From contig CM040442.1 in the NCBI GenBank assembly GCA_022749755.1, forward strand, positions 19,128,504 through 19,192,503: a stretch of DNA of 64,000 nt. Reading direction: 5' to 3'. Source of the DNA: Azadirachta indica. Lineage: Eukaryota > Streptophyta > Magnoliopsida > Sapindales > Meliaceae. This document shows, piece after piece, positions 1-10,582 of the stretch. The position numbers and the translations under genes were made by a program. The notes beneath the pieces were generated by a model. The model was not told the DNA's origin and searched no databases. It saw only the letters and a list, made by a program, of their open reading frames with translations. The first letter of the stretch is position 1; the number at the start of each line of letters is the position of its first letter.

Positions 1-2024
1 AGTGCTCAAGGCGTTGAAGTTGATGAAGAAAAGATAAGTGCTATAAAAAATTGACCTACTCCTAAATCGGTAAGTGAGGTAAGAAACTTTTATGGATTGG
101 CTAGTTTTTATAGACGGTTTGTAAAAGATTTTAGCACCATTGCGACACCCGTTACAGAGGTAACTAAAAAAAATTGTACTTTTAAGTGGGACAAAGAATT
201 CTAGCATGCATTTACTTTATTGAAAGATAAGGTTTGTAAGGCACCAATTCTTGCTTTGCCTAACTTTGCTAATATTTTTAAACTTGAATGTGATGCATCA
301 GGATTGGGCATTGGGGCTGTTCTTATGCAGGAAAAGAGGCCAATTACCTACTTTAGTGAAAAGCTTCATGGCGCCTCGTTGAATTATCCTACTTACGATG
401 AAGAGCTTTATGCTTTAGTTAGAGCTTTGGAAAACTGGCAGCATTACTTATGGCCTAAGGAATTTGTTATTTATACTGACCATCAATCTTTGACGTTCAT
501 TAAAGGGCAAAATAAGTTGAACAAATGACATGTCAAATGGGTTGAATTTATTGAGACTTTTCCTTATGTGATTAAATACAAGTAAGGTAAAGACAATGTT
601 GTGACTGATGCACTTTCAAGGAGGTATATTTTACTTAATACTTTAGATGCAAGAATGCTTGGATTTGAACATATTAAAACTCTTTATGATGATGATACTG
701 ACTTTTCTAGCATTTTCAAAGCATGTGAGGAAGCTGCATATAGTAAGTTCTATAGAATGGATGGGTTTTTGTTTAAAGAAAATAAATTGTGCATATCTAT
801 TTGTTCTTTGAGAGAATTACTTGTAAAAGAGTCTCATAGGGGGGGTGGTTTAATGGGACATTTTGGCATTACAAAAACTTTAAACACTTTAGATAAACAC
901 TTCTATTGGCCTAAAATGAAAAATGATGTGCAAAGAGTTTGTGATAGATGTGTTGTGTGCAAACAAGCTAAATCTAAAGTTTTAAATCAAGGTTTGTATA
1001 CTCCTTTACCTGTTTCTAATGAACCTTGGACTAATATTTTCATGGATTTTATTTTGGGTTTATCTAGATCGAAAAAAGGGAAAGATTCTATTTTTATAGT
1101 GGTTGATAGGTTTTTCAAGATGTCACATTTTATACCTTGTAATAAAATTAATGATGCCACTAATATTGCAAATCTGTTCTTTAGAGAAGTAGTGCATTTG
1201 CATGGCATTCCAAAAACTATTGTTAGTGATAGAGATGTGAAGTTTCTAAGTCATTTTTGGAAAGTTTTGTGGAGTAAATTGGATACTAAATTGTTATATT
1301 TTACTACTTGTCACCAACAAACTGATGGTCAAACAGAAGTTGTGAATAGGACTTTGGGCACTTTGTTGCATGCTATTGTCCAAAAGAATTTGAAGAATTG
1401 GGAAGAGTGCATTCCATTTGTTGAATTCACATATAATAGAGTTGTGCATTCTACTACTGGTTTTTCACCGTTTGAAATTGTTTATGACTTTAACCATTAA
1501 CCCCTTTGAATTTAGTTTCTTTACCTTGTGATAAAAAAATTAGCTTAGATGGGAAAACGAAGGCAGAATTGGTGAGAAAACTACATGCAGATGTGCGCAA
1601 GAACATTGAAAAGAAGAATCAACAAATTACAAGCCAAGTAAACAAAAGACGAAGGCACGTTGTATTTGAGCTTGGTCATTGGGTTTGGGTACATATGTGA
1701 AAGGAAAGGTTTCCAACTCAAAGGAAGTCAAAGTTACATCCAAGAGGAGATGGTCCCTTTCAAGTTGTTGAGAAGATCAATGATAATGCCTACAAATTGG
1801 ATTTTCCTGGTGAGTATACTGTAAATGCAACTTTTAATGTGACTGATCTTTCTCCTTTTGATGTAGATGGTGAAGATTCGTGGACGAATCATCTTGAGGA
1901 CCGAGGAAATGATGCAAATACGGATGCACATAAGAGCAATGATCTAATTCAGCTACCTAATGGTCCCGTTACAAGAGCAAGAATGAAAAAATTCAAGGAT
2001 GCATTGAATGGGATGATTCAATGA
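1..2024 (+). pseudogene. Broken pol of element A1 (RNase H, integrase, CR-like tail)
   Basis: The translated pieces are a gypsy RNase H (220-528; [15 protein letters not shown], then YTDHQSL) and an integrase (601-1500). The integrase has an HHCC zinc-binding region (GHFGITKT ... CDRCVVCKQ) and a catalytic core with VSDRDVKF and [12 protein letters not shown]. The distal integrase and tail lie at 1506-2024. Breaks include TGA for a Trp codon near 52, a stop where Arg-His is expected near 526, TAA for Gln near 583, and a stop at about 1498. The reading frame ends at 2022-2024 because a short duplication around GATGATTCAA introduces a TGA; the better-preserved copies read about 34 codons further. 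The tail after 1910 is encoded by LTR sequence. This copy cannot make a full Pol. Confidence 0.85.
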
Positions 2025-2769
2025 GATGATTCAAGGTTTGTGGGATGATCTTGCAACAATTCAAGAGTGTAAGAAAGAGTCAAATATTAAGCTTGAACTT
2101 CAAGACAATAATTAGAGCTTGGTAACATTGACAAAAGTACAAGAAGGCAAAACCTAAAGATTAAAGCTTCTACGAAATTCGACTTCTCAAATCTGTACAA
2201 GGCCACATTCGAATGATGTCTCAAGGCTAAGCAAGCATTTCAAGTCTTTTAATTGCAGTTTGAATCAGATTGTCATCATGATGCAAGTTTCGGATTCCAT
2301 GTGCCATTTTGGGGTAAATTGCTGTTCAAGCCCATTATTTATTTTAATCTTATTTATAAACATATATTTATAGTTTGTTATGTATTTGGGCTGTTAATGC
2401 TAATTACTAAGCACAAATTTAGTTTATTTTATTTTAAGTTATAATAAGTTTAATTTTGTGGCCAAACACTCTAATTAAGGTTACTTATCTCTTGTACCCT
2501 TATATATTCAACCACATGCTCCTGTGGAGGCATCAATTACTTTTTCGAATGAAATAAAACTGAAAGTGTTTTCTCTTGTTTTGATTCTTGCTTGAATCAA
2601 GGTTCTTACAATCAAAACTAATTACTTTGAGGGTATTTATTCTAAAGCTCTATTTCACAAGTTGAAATTGGATTGTAGACTTGGGTGAATCTGATTTATC
2701 TTTCCAAGAGATTACTTCCATGCATAAAGATATTAGGTCTCAAGTTTAATATACTCGGGGTTCGTATCA
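1910..2769 (+). repeat. 3' LTR of element A1
   Basis: An 860-bp LTR beginning TGATGCAAATACGG and ending GGGGTTCGTATCA, the same ends as the other family A LTRs in this window. A TATA-like stretch (CTTATATATTCA, near 2500) is conserved across family A copies and is probably the promoter region. Satellite DNA follows from 2770. Confidence 0.85.
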
Positions 2770-5504
2770 CAATGTATTGGATTTAAAAAACGAAAAAGTT
2801 AGAAATGTACGATTTTCAGGGACAAAATTGTCAAAACACGAAACAGGCGAAAAAAATGGTTTCGTTTTGAGACAGAACTCATGTCCTGTGACGATTGTTA
2901 CAATGTATTTCATTTAAAAAATGAAAGACTCAGAAATGTACGATTTTCTGGGACGAAATTGTCAAATGTAAAATGGGTGTAAAAAAATGGTTTGGTTTCG
3001 AAACGAGACTCATGTTTTTGTGACTCGCCATGGCATTATGATTGTTACTATATATTTCATTTAAAAAATAGAACAGTATAAAATGTACGATTTTGGGGAC
3101 AAAATTGTCAAACCCGAAATGAGCACCAAAAAAGGTTTCGTTTCGAGATAAGACACATGTCTTTTTACTAACCGTGGTATGATGATCGTTACAATGCATT
3201 TTATTTCAAAAAGGAAAGAGTCGAAAATTAATGATTTTTGAAGACGAAATTGTCAAATGAAAAACGGGCGCAAAAAAAAATGGTTTCGTTTTGAGACGAA
3301 ACGCACGTCTTGTTACTCACCTGGGGTGACGATCATTACAATGCATTTCATTTTAAAAACAGAAGAGTCGGAAATGTACGGTTTTCGAGGGTGAAATTGT
3401 TAAATGCGAAACGGGTGCAAAAAATGGTTTTGTTTCTAGACGAGATGGATGTCTTGTTTTTCGCTGTGGCATGACGATCGTTACAATGTATTTGCTTTAA
3501 AAAACGGACGAGTTGGAAATATATAATTTTCGGGGACGAAATTGTTAAAACGCGAAACAGGCGCAAAAAAATGATTTCGTTTCAAAGTAGGACTCATGTC
3601 TTGTGACTCACCGTGGTGTGACGATTGTTACAATATATTTCATTTAAAAAATAGAAGAGTCAGAATTGAACAACTTTTGGGGACAAAATTATCAAACGCA
3701 AAACGGGTGCAAAAAAAATAGTTTCATTTTGAGCCGGTACGCTTGTCTTGTTACTCACCGTGGGGTAACAATTGTTACAATGCATTTTATTTCAAAAACG
3801 GAACAATCAGAAATGTATGATTTTCAGGGACGAAATTGTCAAACATGAAACGGGCGAAAAAAATAGTTTCGTTTTCTAGATGAGATGCATGTCTTGTTTC
3901 TTACCGTGGAGTGACAATTGTTACAATGCATTTCTATTTGAAAATGGAGGAGTCGGAAAAGTACAGTTCTTAGGAACGAAATTGCCAAACGCAAAACAAG
4001 CGGAAAAAAATTATTTCGTTTTGAGACGAAACGCATGTCTTGTTACTTGCCATGGTGTCACGATCATTATAATGCATTTCATTTAAAAAACAGAAGAGTT
4101 AGAAATGTACGATTTTCGGGGATGAAATTGGTTAAACACGAAACGGGTGCAAAAGAGTGGTTTCGTTTTGAGATGAGACGCATATTTTTTTACTCACCAT
4201 GGTATGAGGATAGTTACAATGCATTTCATTTCAAAAATGGAAGAGTCGAAAATGAACGATTTTCGGGGACGAAATTGTCAAAGTAAAATTGGCGCATAAA
4301 ATGGTTTGCTTTAGGGATGGGACGCATGTCTTGTGACTCACCGTGATGTGACGATCATTACAATATATTTCAATTAAGAAACAGAAGAATCAGAAATGTA
4401 CAATTTTCAGAGATGAAATTGTCAAACGCGAGACGGGCGCAAAAAAATAGTATTGTTTTGAGATAGGACTTATGTCTTTCTACTCACCATGATGTGATGA
4501 TCGTTACAATGCATTTCATTTCTAAAATGGAAGAGTCGGAAATAAACGATTTTTAGAGATGGAATTGTCAAACTTAAAACAAGAGCAAAAAAATAGTTTC
4601 GTTCTGAGACGGGAGGCATGTCTTGTTACTCGCTATGGGGTGACGATCATTACAATGCATTTTATTTCAAAAACAGAAGTTAGAAATGTACAATTTTTGG
4701 GGACAAAATTGTCAAACCAGAAACGGTTGTGAAAAAATAGTTTTGCTTCAGGACGAGACACATTTCTTATTTCTCACTGTAGCATAACAATCATTACAAT
4801 GCATTTCTATTCGAAATTGGAGGAGTCGGAAATGTACAATTCTCGGGAACAAAGTTGTGAAATGCAAAATGATGCACAAAATTGGTTTCGTTTCTAGACG
4901 AGACTCATGTCTTGTTACTCACTGTGGGATAACGATCATTACAATGCATTTTATTTAAAAAAAACAGAAGAGTTGAAAATGTATGATTTTTAGGGACGAA
5001 ATTGTCAAACGTAAAATGAGCGCAAAAAAAATAGTTTGGTTTCGAGACGAGATGCATGTCTTCTTTCTCACCAAGGGCTGACAATCCTTACAATGCATTT
5101 CTGCTCAAAAATGGAGGAGTCGGAAATGTACGATTATCAGGAATGAAGTTGTCAAACGTAAAACGGGTGCAAAAAAATGGTTTCATTTCAAGATGGGACG
5201 CATGTTTTCCTACTCACCGTGGCATGGTGATCATTACAAGGCATTTCTATTCGAAAATGGAGAAGTCAGAAATTTACGATTGTCGAGAACGAAATTGTCA
5301 AATACAAAACGAGCGAAAAAAAATTGTTTCGTTTCTAGAAGGGACGCGTCTCTTGTTACTCACTGTGGGGTGATGATCTTTGCAATGCATTTCATTTCTA
5401 AAATAGAACAGTCAAAAATGTACAATTTTCGGGTACAAAATTGTTAAACGCAAAACGGGCGCAAAAAAATAGTTTCATTTTGAGACGAGATGCATGTCTT
5501 GTTT
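2770..5504 (+). repeat. Satellite array 1 (about 146-bp monomers)
   Basis: About 19 head-to-tail monomers. Recurring landmarks in order are: TTACAATGCATTTCATTT, an A-rich stretch then GGAAGAGTCGGAAATGTACG, ATTTTCGGGGACGAAATTG, TCAAACGCAAAACGGGCGC, AAAAAAATGGTTTCG, TTTCGAGACGGGACGCATG, TCTTGTTACTCACCG and TGGTGTGACGATCG. Spacing between successive GACGAAATT landmarks is 145-148 bp. Neighbouring monomers differ substantially, mostly by transitions at CG dinucleotides and by length changes in the A-runs. No retrotransposon interrupts this block. Open frames here come from monomer lengths near 147 (3 x 49) and are not genes. Confidence 0.93.
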
Positions 5505-5980
5505 CTTTGAAAATAAACCTTAAAAATTTTAATAGTTAGGCCAACAACTATCACTAACTTTGATAAATGAATACAAACATTTAAAATTTTTGAAAATAAA
5601 CTAAAACAATTAAGACTATGAATTACAACTCACCAAATCTTTCTATCATCTAGAAAGTAAACAAAACACATTGAATTTAAGCTAAAAAATCTTTAAAATT
5701 TGTGTATCCAAATTTTGCCTTAAAAATTAATATGTTGTGAAGAAGTTACCATAAGTTTCTTTAGAAACTCCAAATGCTAAATCGCAAAATTTTATAGAAA
5801 GCTTGCTTCTTCAACTTTTAATGAGACCAACCTCTTTCTGAAATATTACTTCAGTCAATACAGTTTAAATTTAAAATTGCCCCTCTGACAGTGTCTTCAT
5901 AACTTAATAAATTAGGGTAATTTTTTTGAATTTATTGGCACTTAAATTCTACTCTTAATGTTCGAACACTCCCTATGTCA
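5505..5980 (-). repeat. Family D LTR fragment
   Basis: Minus-strand fragment of the family D LTR. Its outer end reads TGACATAGGGAGTGTTCGAAC on the minus strand, up to 5980, and matches the starts at 58453, 59857 and 63540. The inner end is truncated inside the satellite at about 5505. The conserved CTTCTTCAACTTT and CTATCATCTAGAAA blocks are present. No coding sequence is attached. Confidence 0.75.
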
Positions 5981-6454
5981 AAATTGTCAAATGCAAAACA
6001 GGCGGAAAAAAATTGTTTTGTTTCTAGACGAAATGCACGTCTTGTTACTCATCGTGGTGTGGCGATCATTACAATGCATTTCATTCTAAAAACGGAAGAG
6101 TCAGAAATGAATGATTTTTGGGGACGAAATTGTCAAATGCAAAACGAGCGCAAAAAAATGGTTTCCTTTCGGGATGGGATGCATGTCTTGTGACGCACCG
6201 TCGCATGATGATCGGTATAATATATTTCATTAAAAAAATAGAAGAGTCTAAAATGTACGATTTTTGGGGACGAAATTGTCAAACGCAAAACGAGCACAAA
6301 AGTTTGGTTCTGTTTTGAGACGGGATTCATGCCTTATGACTCACCATGGTGTTATAATCATTTAAAAATCGGAACAGTTAGAAAATGTACGATTTCGGGG
6401 ACAAAATTGTCAAACCTAAAACGAGTGCAAAAAAATGGTTTCATTTCGAGAGGG
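5981..6454 (+). repeat. Satellite array 2
   Basis: About three satellite monomers in plus orientation between a family D LTR fragment and a family B element. The block starts mid-monomer (AAATTGTCAAATGC) and stops mid-monomer (TCATTTCGAGAGGG), where the family B LTR is inserted. Confidence 0.9.
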
Positions 6455-7232
6455 TGATGCAAACGAAATTGCACAATCACATAAACAAAAGGAGAACTTC
6501 AGACATATGGTTAGATACACTCAATTGCAGCATCTATATGATTTGTTAAGCGTGTAGAGTGGACCGATTACAAGAGTTAGAGTCAAGATATTGGAAAGTA
6601 CCTTAAATGGACTAATTAAAAAGATGTGTGATTCAAATACAATTCAAAATATACGTCTTGAAGAATTAGGCTCAGTGAACATCATTCAAGCGATCAGAGT
6701 TTAAGAAGACTAATATAAAAGTGTTCAAAAATTATAGTTTATTTGCGTAATTTTTAAGAATCTTAAAATGATGTAATCACTTACATTGTACACATTCGAC
6801 ACCATTGCTTACGTTATATATATATGACGTCATTGCTTACATTTTCATGTTTGAAATTTTTAGTTTTTAAAAGTCATAAATTTTGTATTTATTTTGTCAG
6901 ATTATTAGGTAGGATTGTTAGCCTAACTTTTGACATTTTCTCTTTGTAATGAAACAAGCAATTTGAGTGTTAAATTATTTCTTACAAATTCTTGTTCTTA
7001 AACTCTTCAAGTTTAGTTTCTTATGATGTTCAAAACAACCAAACTTATCATCTAAATTCTTAAGCGTTTTCTTAAGGATTTTTGGTATGACGTTTGAATA
7101 AATCATAGTCTTGGTTCTTATCTAAATAGGTATCGGGTCAAGACTCTATAAACTTGCGTCTTGAGAAAATCTTGGGGTTTTTTACTATATTCGGTGTTGG
7201 GTTTCGCCACATTATTGGCGAGTTTCGTATCA
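6455..7232 (+). repeat. 5' LTR of the plus-strand B element
   Basis: A 778-bp LTR from TGATGCAAACGAA to GAGTTTCGTATCA. Its first 250 bp translate to a degenerate pol tail containing GPITRVRVKILESTLNGLI, the counterpart of the family A CR-like tail. A tandem TATATATATG stretch lies near 6820. The initiator-Met PBS follows two bases after the LTR. Confidence 0.8.
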
Positions 7233-7234
7233 TT

Positions 7235-7250
7235 TGGTATCAGAGCTTTA
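7235..7250 (+). other. Primer-binding site, initiator-Met tRNA
   Basis: TGGTATCAGAGCTTTA directly downstream of the LTR end. The first 12 bases match the complement of the 3' end of plant initiator-Met tRNA, the usual primer for CRM and many other gypsy/copia elements; the match decays after that. Confidence 0.8.
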
Positions 7251-7713
7251 GTTTCAAGGTAAGTTTAAGTTATCCTTTACATCTTTATTGTTCCTTTACT
7301 TCTTAATTTAGTATTTTGAAAAAATATACAAAAAAAAATATTATGGCCAAATTCCTCCTTGATTGGTCCAAATTTGAATTTTATGTTTTACTTCTTTCAG
7401 TTTATTTTGAGTTCATATTTTCATTTTTACTTCTTAAAAAAAAAAGAATTATTGTTATCTATTATATTTCTTGTAGTATTGGCCTAATATTCCTTATTCT
7501 TGATCAAATATTGTCATTGCTTGCATCAATTTCTTAATGATTGTTTATTGAATCTTGTGATTTGTTTTGATTGCTTTTCATCTTAAAATTGCCATTGAAA
7601 TTTTGATTAAGAGTGTGGGAGTGTGAGAACATTTGAGTGCTCAAACACGAGAGTGAGTAAAAACATGTGAGGAAGTGCTTGTGAGGTTTCTAACTTTGTT
7701 TCGCAGATTTTAA

Positions 7714-8205
7714 ATGTCTCACAATCAAGAAGAAAATTCAACCTCGGAGGTACAACAACCAAGCACCCCGAACCTACAATTGCAGGCGTTATTAGAGGAG
7801 ATGAGACGGATGATAAAGGCTAAGTTAGAACCAATTCATGAGATGATGGATAGGTTGGAAGAAGAGACATCAAGAGGACAACATCAAAGCTCTTCCATTA
7901 GACAACCACCTAAGCAAGTGCAACCAAGGGTACAATGGGGTAATGTTGAAGATGATGAGGAGTTAGATGAATCACCAATGAATCGGGGCAGGAATTTGCG
8001 TGGTTCTGGGAATAGAGAAGGTAGGTTGGGTAGACCTAAGTTGGATGATGATTTAAGAAATAGTAAGGTAAAAATTTCACCGTTCTAAGGTAGAAACGAT
8101 CCTTAAACTTATTTAGAGTGGGAGAAAAAAATAGACATGATTTTCGATTGTCACAACTACTCTGAGATCAAAAAAGTAAAATTTGCGGCCATTAAATTTA
8201 CTGAT
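7714..8205 (+). pseudogene. Truncated gag of the plus-strand B element
   Basis: Starts MSHNQEENSTSEVQ and is colinear with the gag starts of the two minus-strand B copies. It has an acidic N-terminal region (EDDEELDESPMNRGRNL) and then the KISPF ... GRND junction leading into the capsid-like gag domain. A TAA at 8086-8088 replaces the CAA (Gln) seen in the copy at 21361-21363. The frame then continues about 40 codons (CHNYSEIKKVKFAAIKF) before the sequence jumps into LTR at about 8209. No zinc knuckle or pol is left. Confidence 0.8.
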
Positions 8206-8208
8206 TAT

Positions 8209-8468
8209 GTTTATTTCTTATAAGTTCTTATTCTTGAACTCTTCAAGTTTAATTTCTTATGGTGTTCAAAACAACCAAACTTATCATTTAGATTCTTAAG
8301 CGTTTTCTTAAGAATTCTTAGTGTAGCGTTTGAATAAATCATAGTCTTGATTCTTATCTAGATAGGTATCGGATCAACGCTCCATAAACTTGCATCTTGG
8401 GGAAATCTTGGAGTTCTTTACTATATTCGGTGTTGAATTTCGTCATGTTATTGGAAAGGTTTGCATTA
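8209..8468 (+). repeat. 3' LTR remnant of the plus-strand B element
   Basis: The final 260 bp of a family B LTR, starting inside the R/U5-like part (TTATTTCTTATAAGTTC). It ends in a degenerate terminus (GGTTTGCATTA) where GAGTTTCGTATCA is expected. Confidence 0.65.
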
Positions 8469-9093
8469 GATGAGACGTGTGTCTTTTTACTCACTGTGGT
8501 GTCATGATCATTACAATTCATTTCATTTAAAAAACGGAAGAGTCCACAATGAACGATTTTCAAAGACGAAATTGTCAAACAAAAAACAGAAGCAGGAAAA
8601 TGGTTTAGTTTCGAGAAGGGACACATGTCTTGTTACTCACTATGAGGTGACGATTGTTACAATGCATTTCATTTTAAAAACGGAAGAGTCAAAAACGTAT
8701 GATTTTTGGGGACGAAATTGTCAAATGTGAAACAGGTGCAAGAAAATGGTTTTATTTCTATAGATGAGATGGATGTTTGGTTTCTCACTGTGGCATGACG
8801 ATCGTTACAATGTATTTGATTTAAAAAACGGACGAGTCGGAAATGTACAATTTTCGGGGACAAAATTGTCAAAACGTGAAATGGGTGCAAAAAAATGGTT
8901 TCGTTTCGAGATAAGGCTCATGTCTTGTGACTCACCATGGCGTAACGATCGTTACAATATATTTCATTTAAAAAATGGAGGAGTTAGAAATGAACAATTT
9001 TCGTGGACAATATTGACAAAAGCAAAACAAGCGCAAAAAACTGATTTCGTTTCGAGACGAGAGGCATGTCTTGATACTTACTGTAGAGTGATG
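8469..9093 (+). repeat. Satellite array 3
   Basis: About four plus-strand satellite monomers between the B element and the Athila-like LTR. The block ends mid-monomer at CTTACTGTAGAGTGATG. Confidence 0.9.
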
Positions 9094-10458
9094 TGATAAA
9101 TCAATATTTGTCCTACTATTTTGTTATGTTTATGTCCTTTATTCATATATTTTATCTTAAAATTTTATTACTTTGAGCTTCTTTTTATTATTTGTAGAAA
9201 ACCCAAAAAACAAATCCAAGATGCTAGAAGGCCTGTATTTGCTGAACATAATCCGTATTTTTAGCATAATTTTGTCCTCAATACTCGTATTTGAGTGATA
9301 CAAAATAAATTGAAAACTAAACATAATGATTTACAACCCTATATTTCAAAAAGAAAGCAAATGTTGAAGTTTTAAGGGTCAAAACTCCAGCTAGGAAGAA
9401 GACAACTAGGAGACAAACTTTCCTTGACATGTGGGAGTGAATTTTGAATAAGTTGTTGACAAAATGAGGAGGAGGGATAACTTTGGAGGGCTGCTGGGCT
9501 GAGAACGAATTGGGGAAGAATTTGATGAATAATAGGGTTTTCTAAAGAGTGAGTTTTTCATTATTGAAGGGGGAAGATTGCTGGATTGAAGAGGACATTC
9601 TTGTTGGGCAGAATTATCATTTCTGTAAAAACTTAGTGGTGAACCTTCAAAAAGGGAAGCTTTTTTAAGTTTGTTTATTTTTCAAATATGTTTAGAACTT
9701 TTGTAATTAAATTCATAAATTTGAATTTAAGAATGGAAGTGTAAACATATTTTGAGAGTTTGGCTTTACTATTGAAATAGTATTGAATATTTTGTGAAAT
9801 ATGATTAATTAGAAGTTGAGATTATTTATTATTCATTGATTTGTATAATTTTAATTATTTGTTGTGGATTTGTATCTATTATTTGTGATTGAAATTAATT
9901 TGAGAATTAAGGTGTTAGAAACATCATCTTACCTTAATTAAGCTCTTTTGAACAAGTATTTAAATTAAATCCATTGAGTTGATTTGATTTAAATGGTTAA
10001 ATAATTTCCTTATAATAATATAATTAATTAAGTAGAAGCCTTATATTAAGGATATATTTAATTAATTGTAAATGAGAATTACCATGATCATTGGAATTCT
10101 CTAGCTTTAGTGAAAAAACCAATAATCTAAAATACATAATGGTTGTTTAATTCACCTTATATTTCAATACCAGATTAGATAATTAGCCAAACCCCATGTA
10201 ATTTCATTGAATTCAACAGAATTTTATAAATTTTAAGTTCTTGTAATTTATCTATTTAATCACTTCAATTGAAATAATTTGAAATTGTCATTTGATTGCG
10301 TTAAAGTATTTAGGATTTTATGTTTGCTTAAATTAGTAATTAACAGGAAACAATAAGGATTTAAACCATTATAATTCCGTGAGAGATTGACCTCGGGTGA
10401 ACTTATCGTTAGTTATTAATGATTCGTGTACTTACGAGCATTTAAAATTTGCAAATCA
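9094..10458 (+). repeat. 5' LTR of Athila-like T1
   Basis: A 1,365-bp LTR starting TGATAAATCAATATTTGTCC and ending TTTGCAAATCA. Related LTRs occur at 15650, 34531, 53486 and 55861. A conserved central segment (GGACATTCTTGCTGGGCAG-like) and a long AT-rich 3' half are shared by the copies. Satellite abuts the 5' end. Confidence 0.85.
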
Positions 10459-10464
10459 AGTTTT

Positions 10465-10482
10465 TGGCGCTGTTGCTGGGTA
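10465..10482 (+). other. Primer-binding site, probably tRNA-Asp (degenerate)
   Basis: TGGCGCTGTTGCTGGGTA follows the LTR end after six bases. It differs at three positions from the well-preserved site at 35922-35939 (TGGCGCCGTTGCCGGGGA), which I take as complementary to the 3' end of plant tRNA-Asp, the primer used by Athila elements. Confidence 0.7.
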
Positions 10483-10582
10483 ATTGGTGTTTAAATCTAT
10501 ATTTGTTTTCTTTGTTGCTATTTTTTTTTTGTTTCTTTGTAGCTTAATTTCTTTTTTTTATTTTTTTACTTTCATTAAGTAC

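Larger units (their letters stand above)
1..2769 (+). mobile_element. CRM-like Ty3/gypsy element A1, 3' part
   Basis: The window opens inside the pol region of a family A retrotransposon and runs through its 3' LTR. Order: end of reverse transcriptase, RNase H, integrase, then the LTR at 1910-2769. Satellite begins directly after the terminal TTCGTATCA, so this element sits against the tandem array. The 5' part lies outside the window. Assignment to the CRM type rests on the C-terminal tail read inside the LTR ([20 protein letters not shown]), which resembles the CR motif of plant centromeric retrotransposons. Several stops and frameshifts show that it is a dead copy. Confidence 0.85.
6455..8468 (+). 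mobile_element. Collapsed CRM-like element B (LTR-PBS-gag fragment-LTR remnant)
   Basis: A family B element reduced to about 2 kb: 5' LTR (6455-7232), initiator-Met PBS (7235-7250), leader (to 7713), start of gag (7714-8205) and the last 260 bp of an LTR (8209-8468). Almost all of gag-pol and the first two thirds of the 3' LTR are missing. Satellite stops at ...CGAGAGGG and resumes at GATGAGACG, close to the same register of the monomer (consensus CGAGACGGGACG). That fits insertion into a monomer with a now-degenerate 5-bp duplication. Confidence 0.8.

Noticed and set aside
2930..5447. Many overlapping open frames of 60-110 codons on both strands in satellite (e.g. MSCYSPWCDDHYNAF-type or FHFKNGRVENERF-type peptides)
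   Set aside because: They recur once per monomer, in several frames and both strands, and exist because monomer length is near 147 (divisible by three). No start context, no conservation at protein level beyond the DNA repeat.
2770..5504. CRISPR-like regular spacing of short repeats
   Set aside because: The whole 146-bp period is repeated, without unique spacers; this is a eukaryotic satellite.
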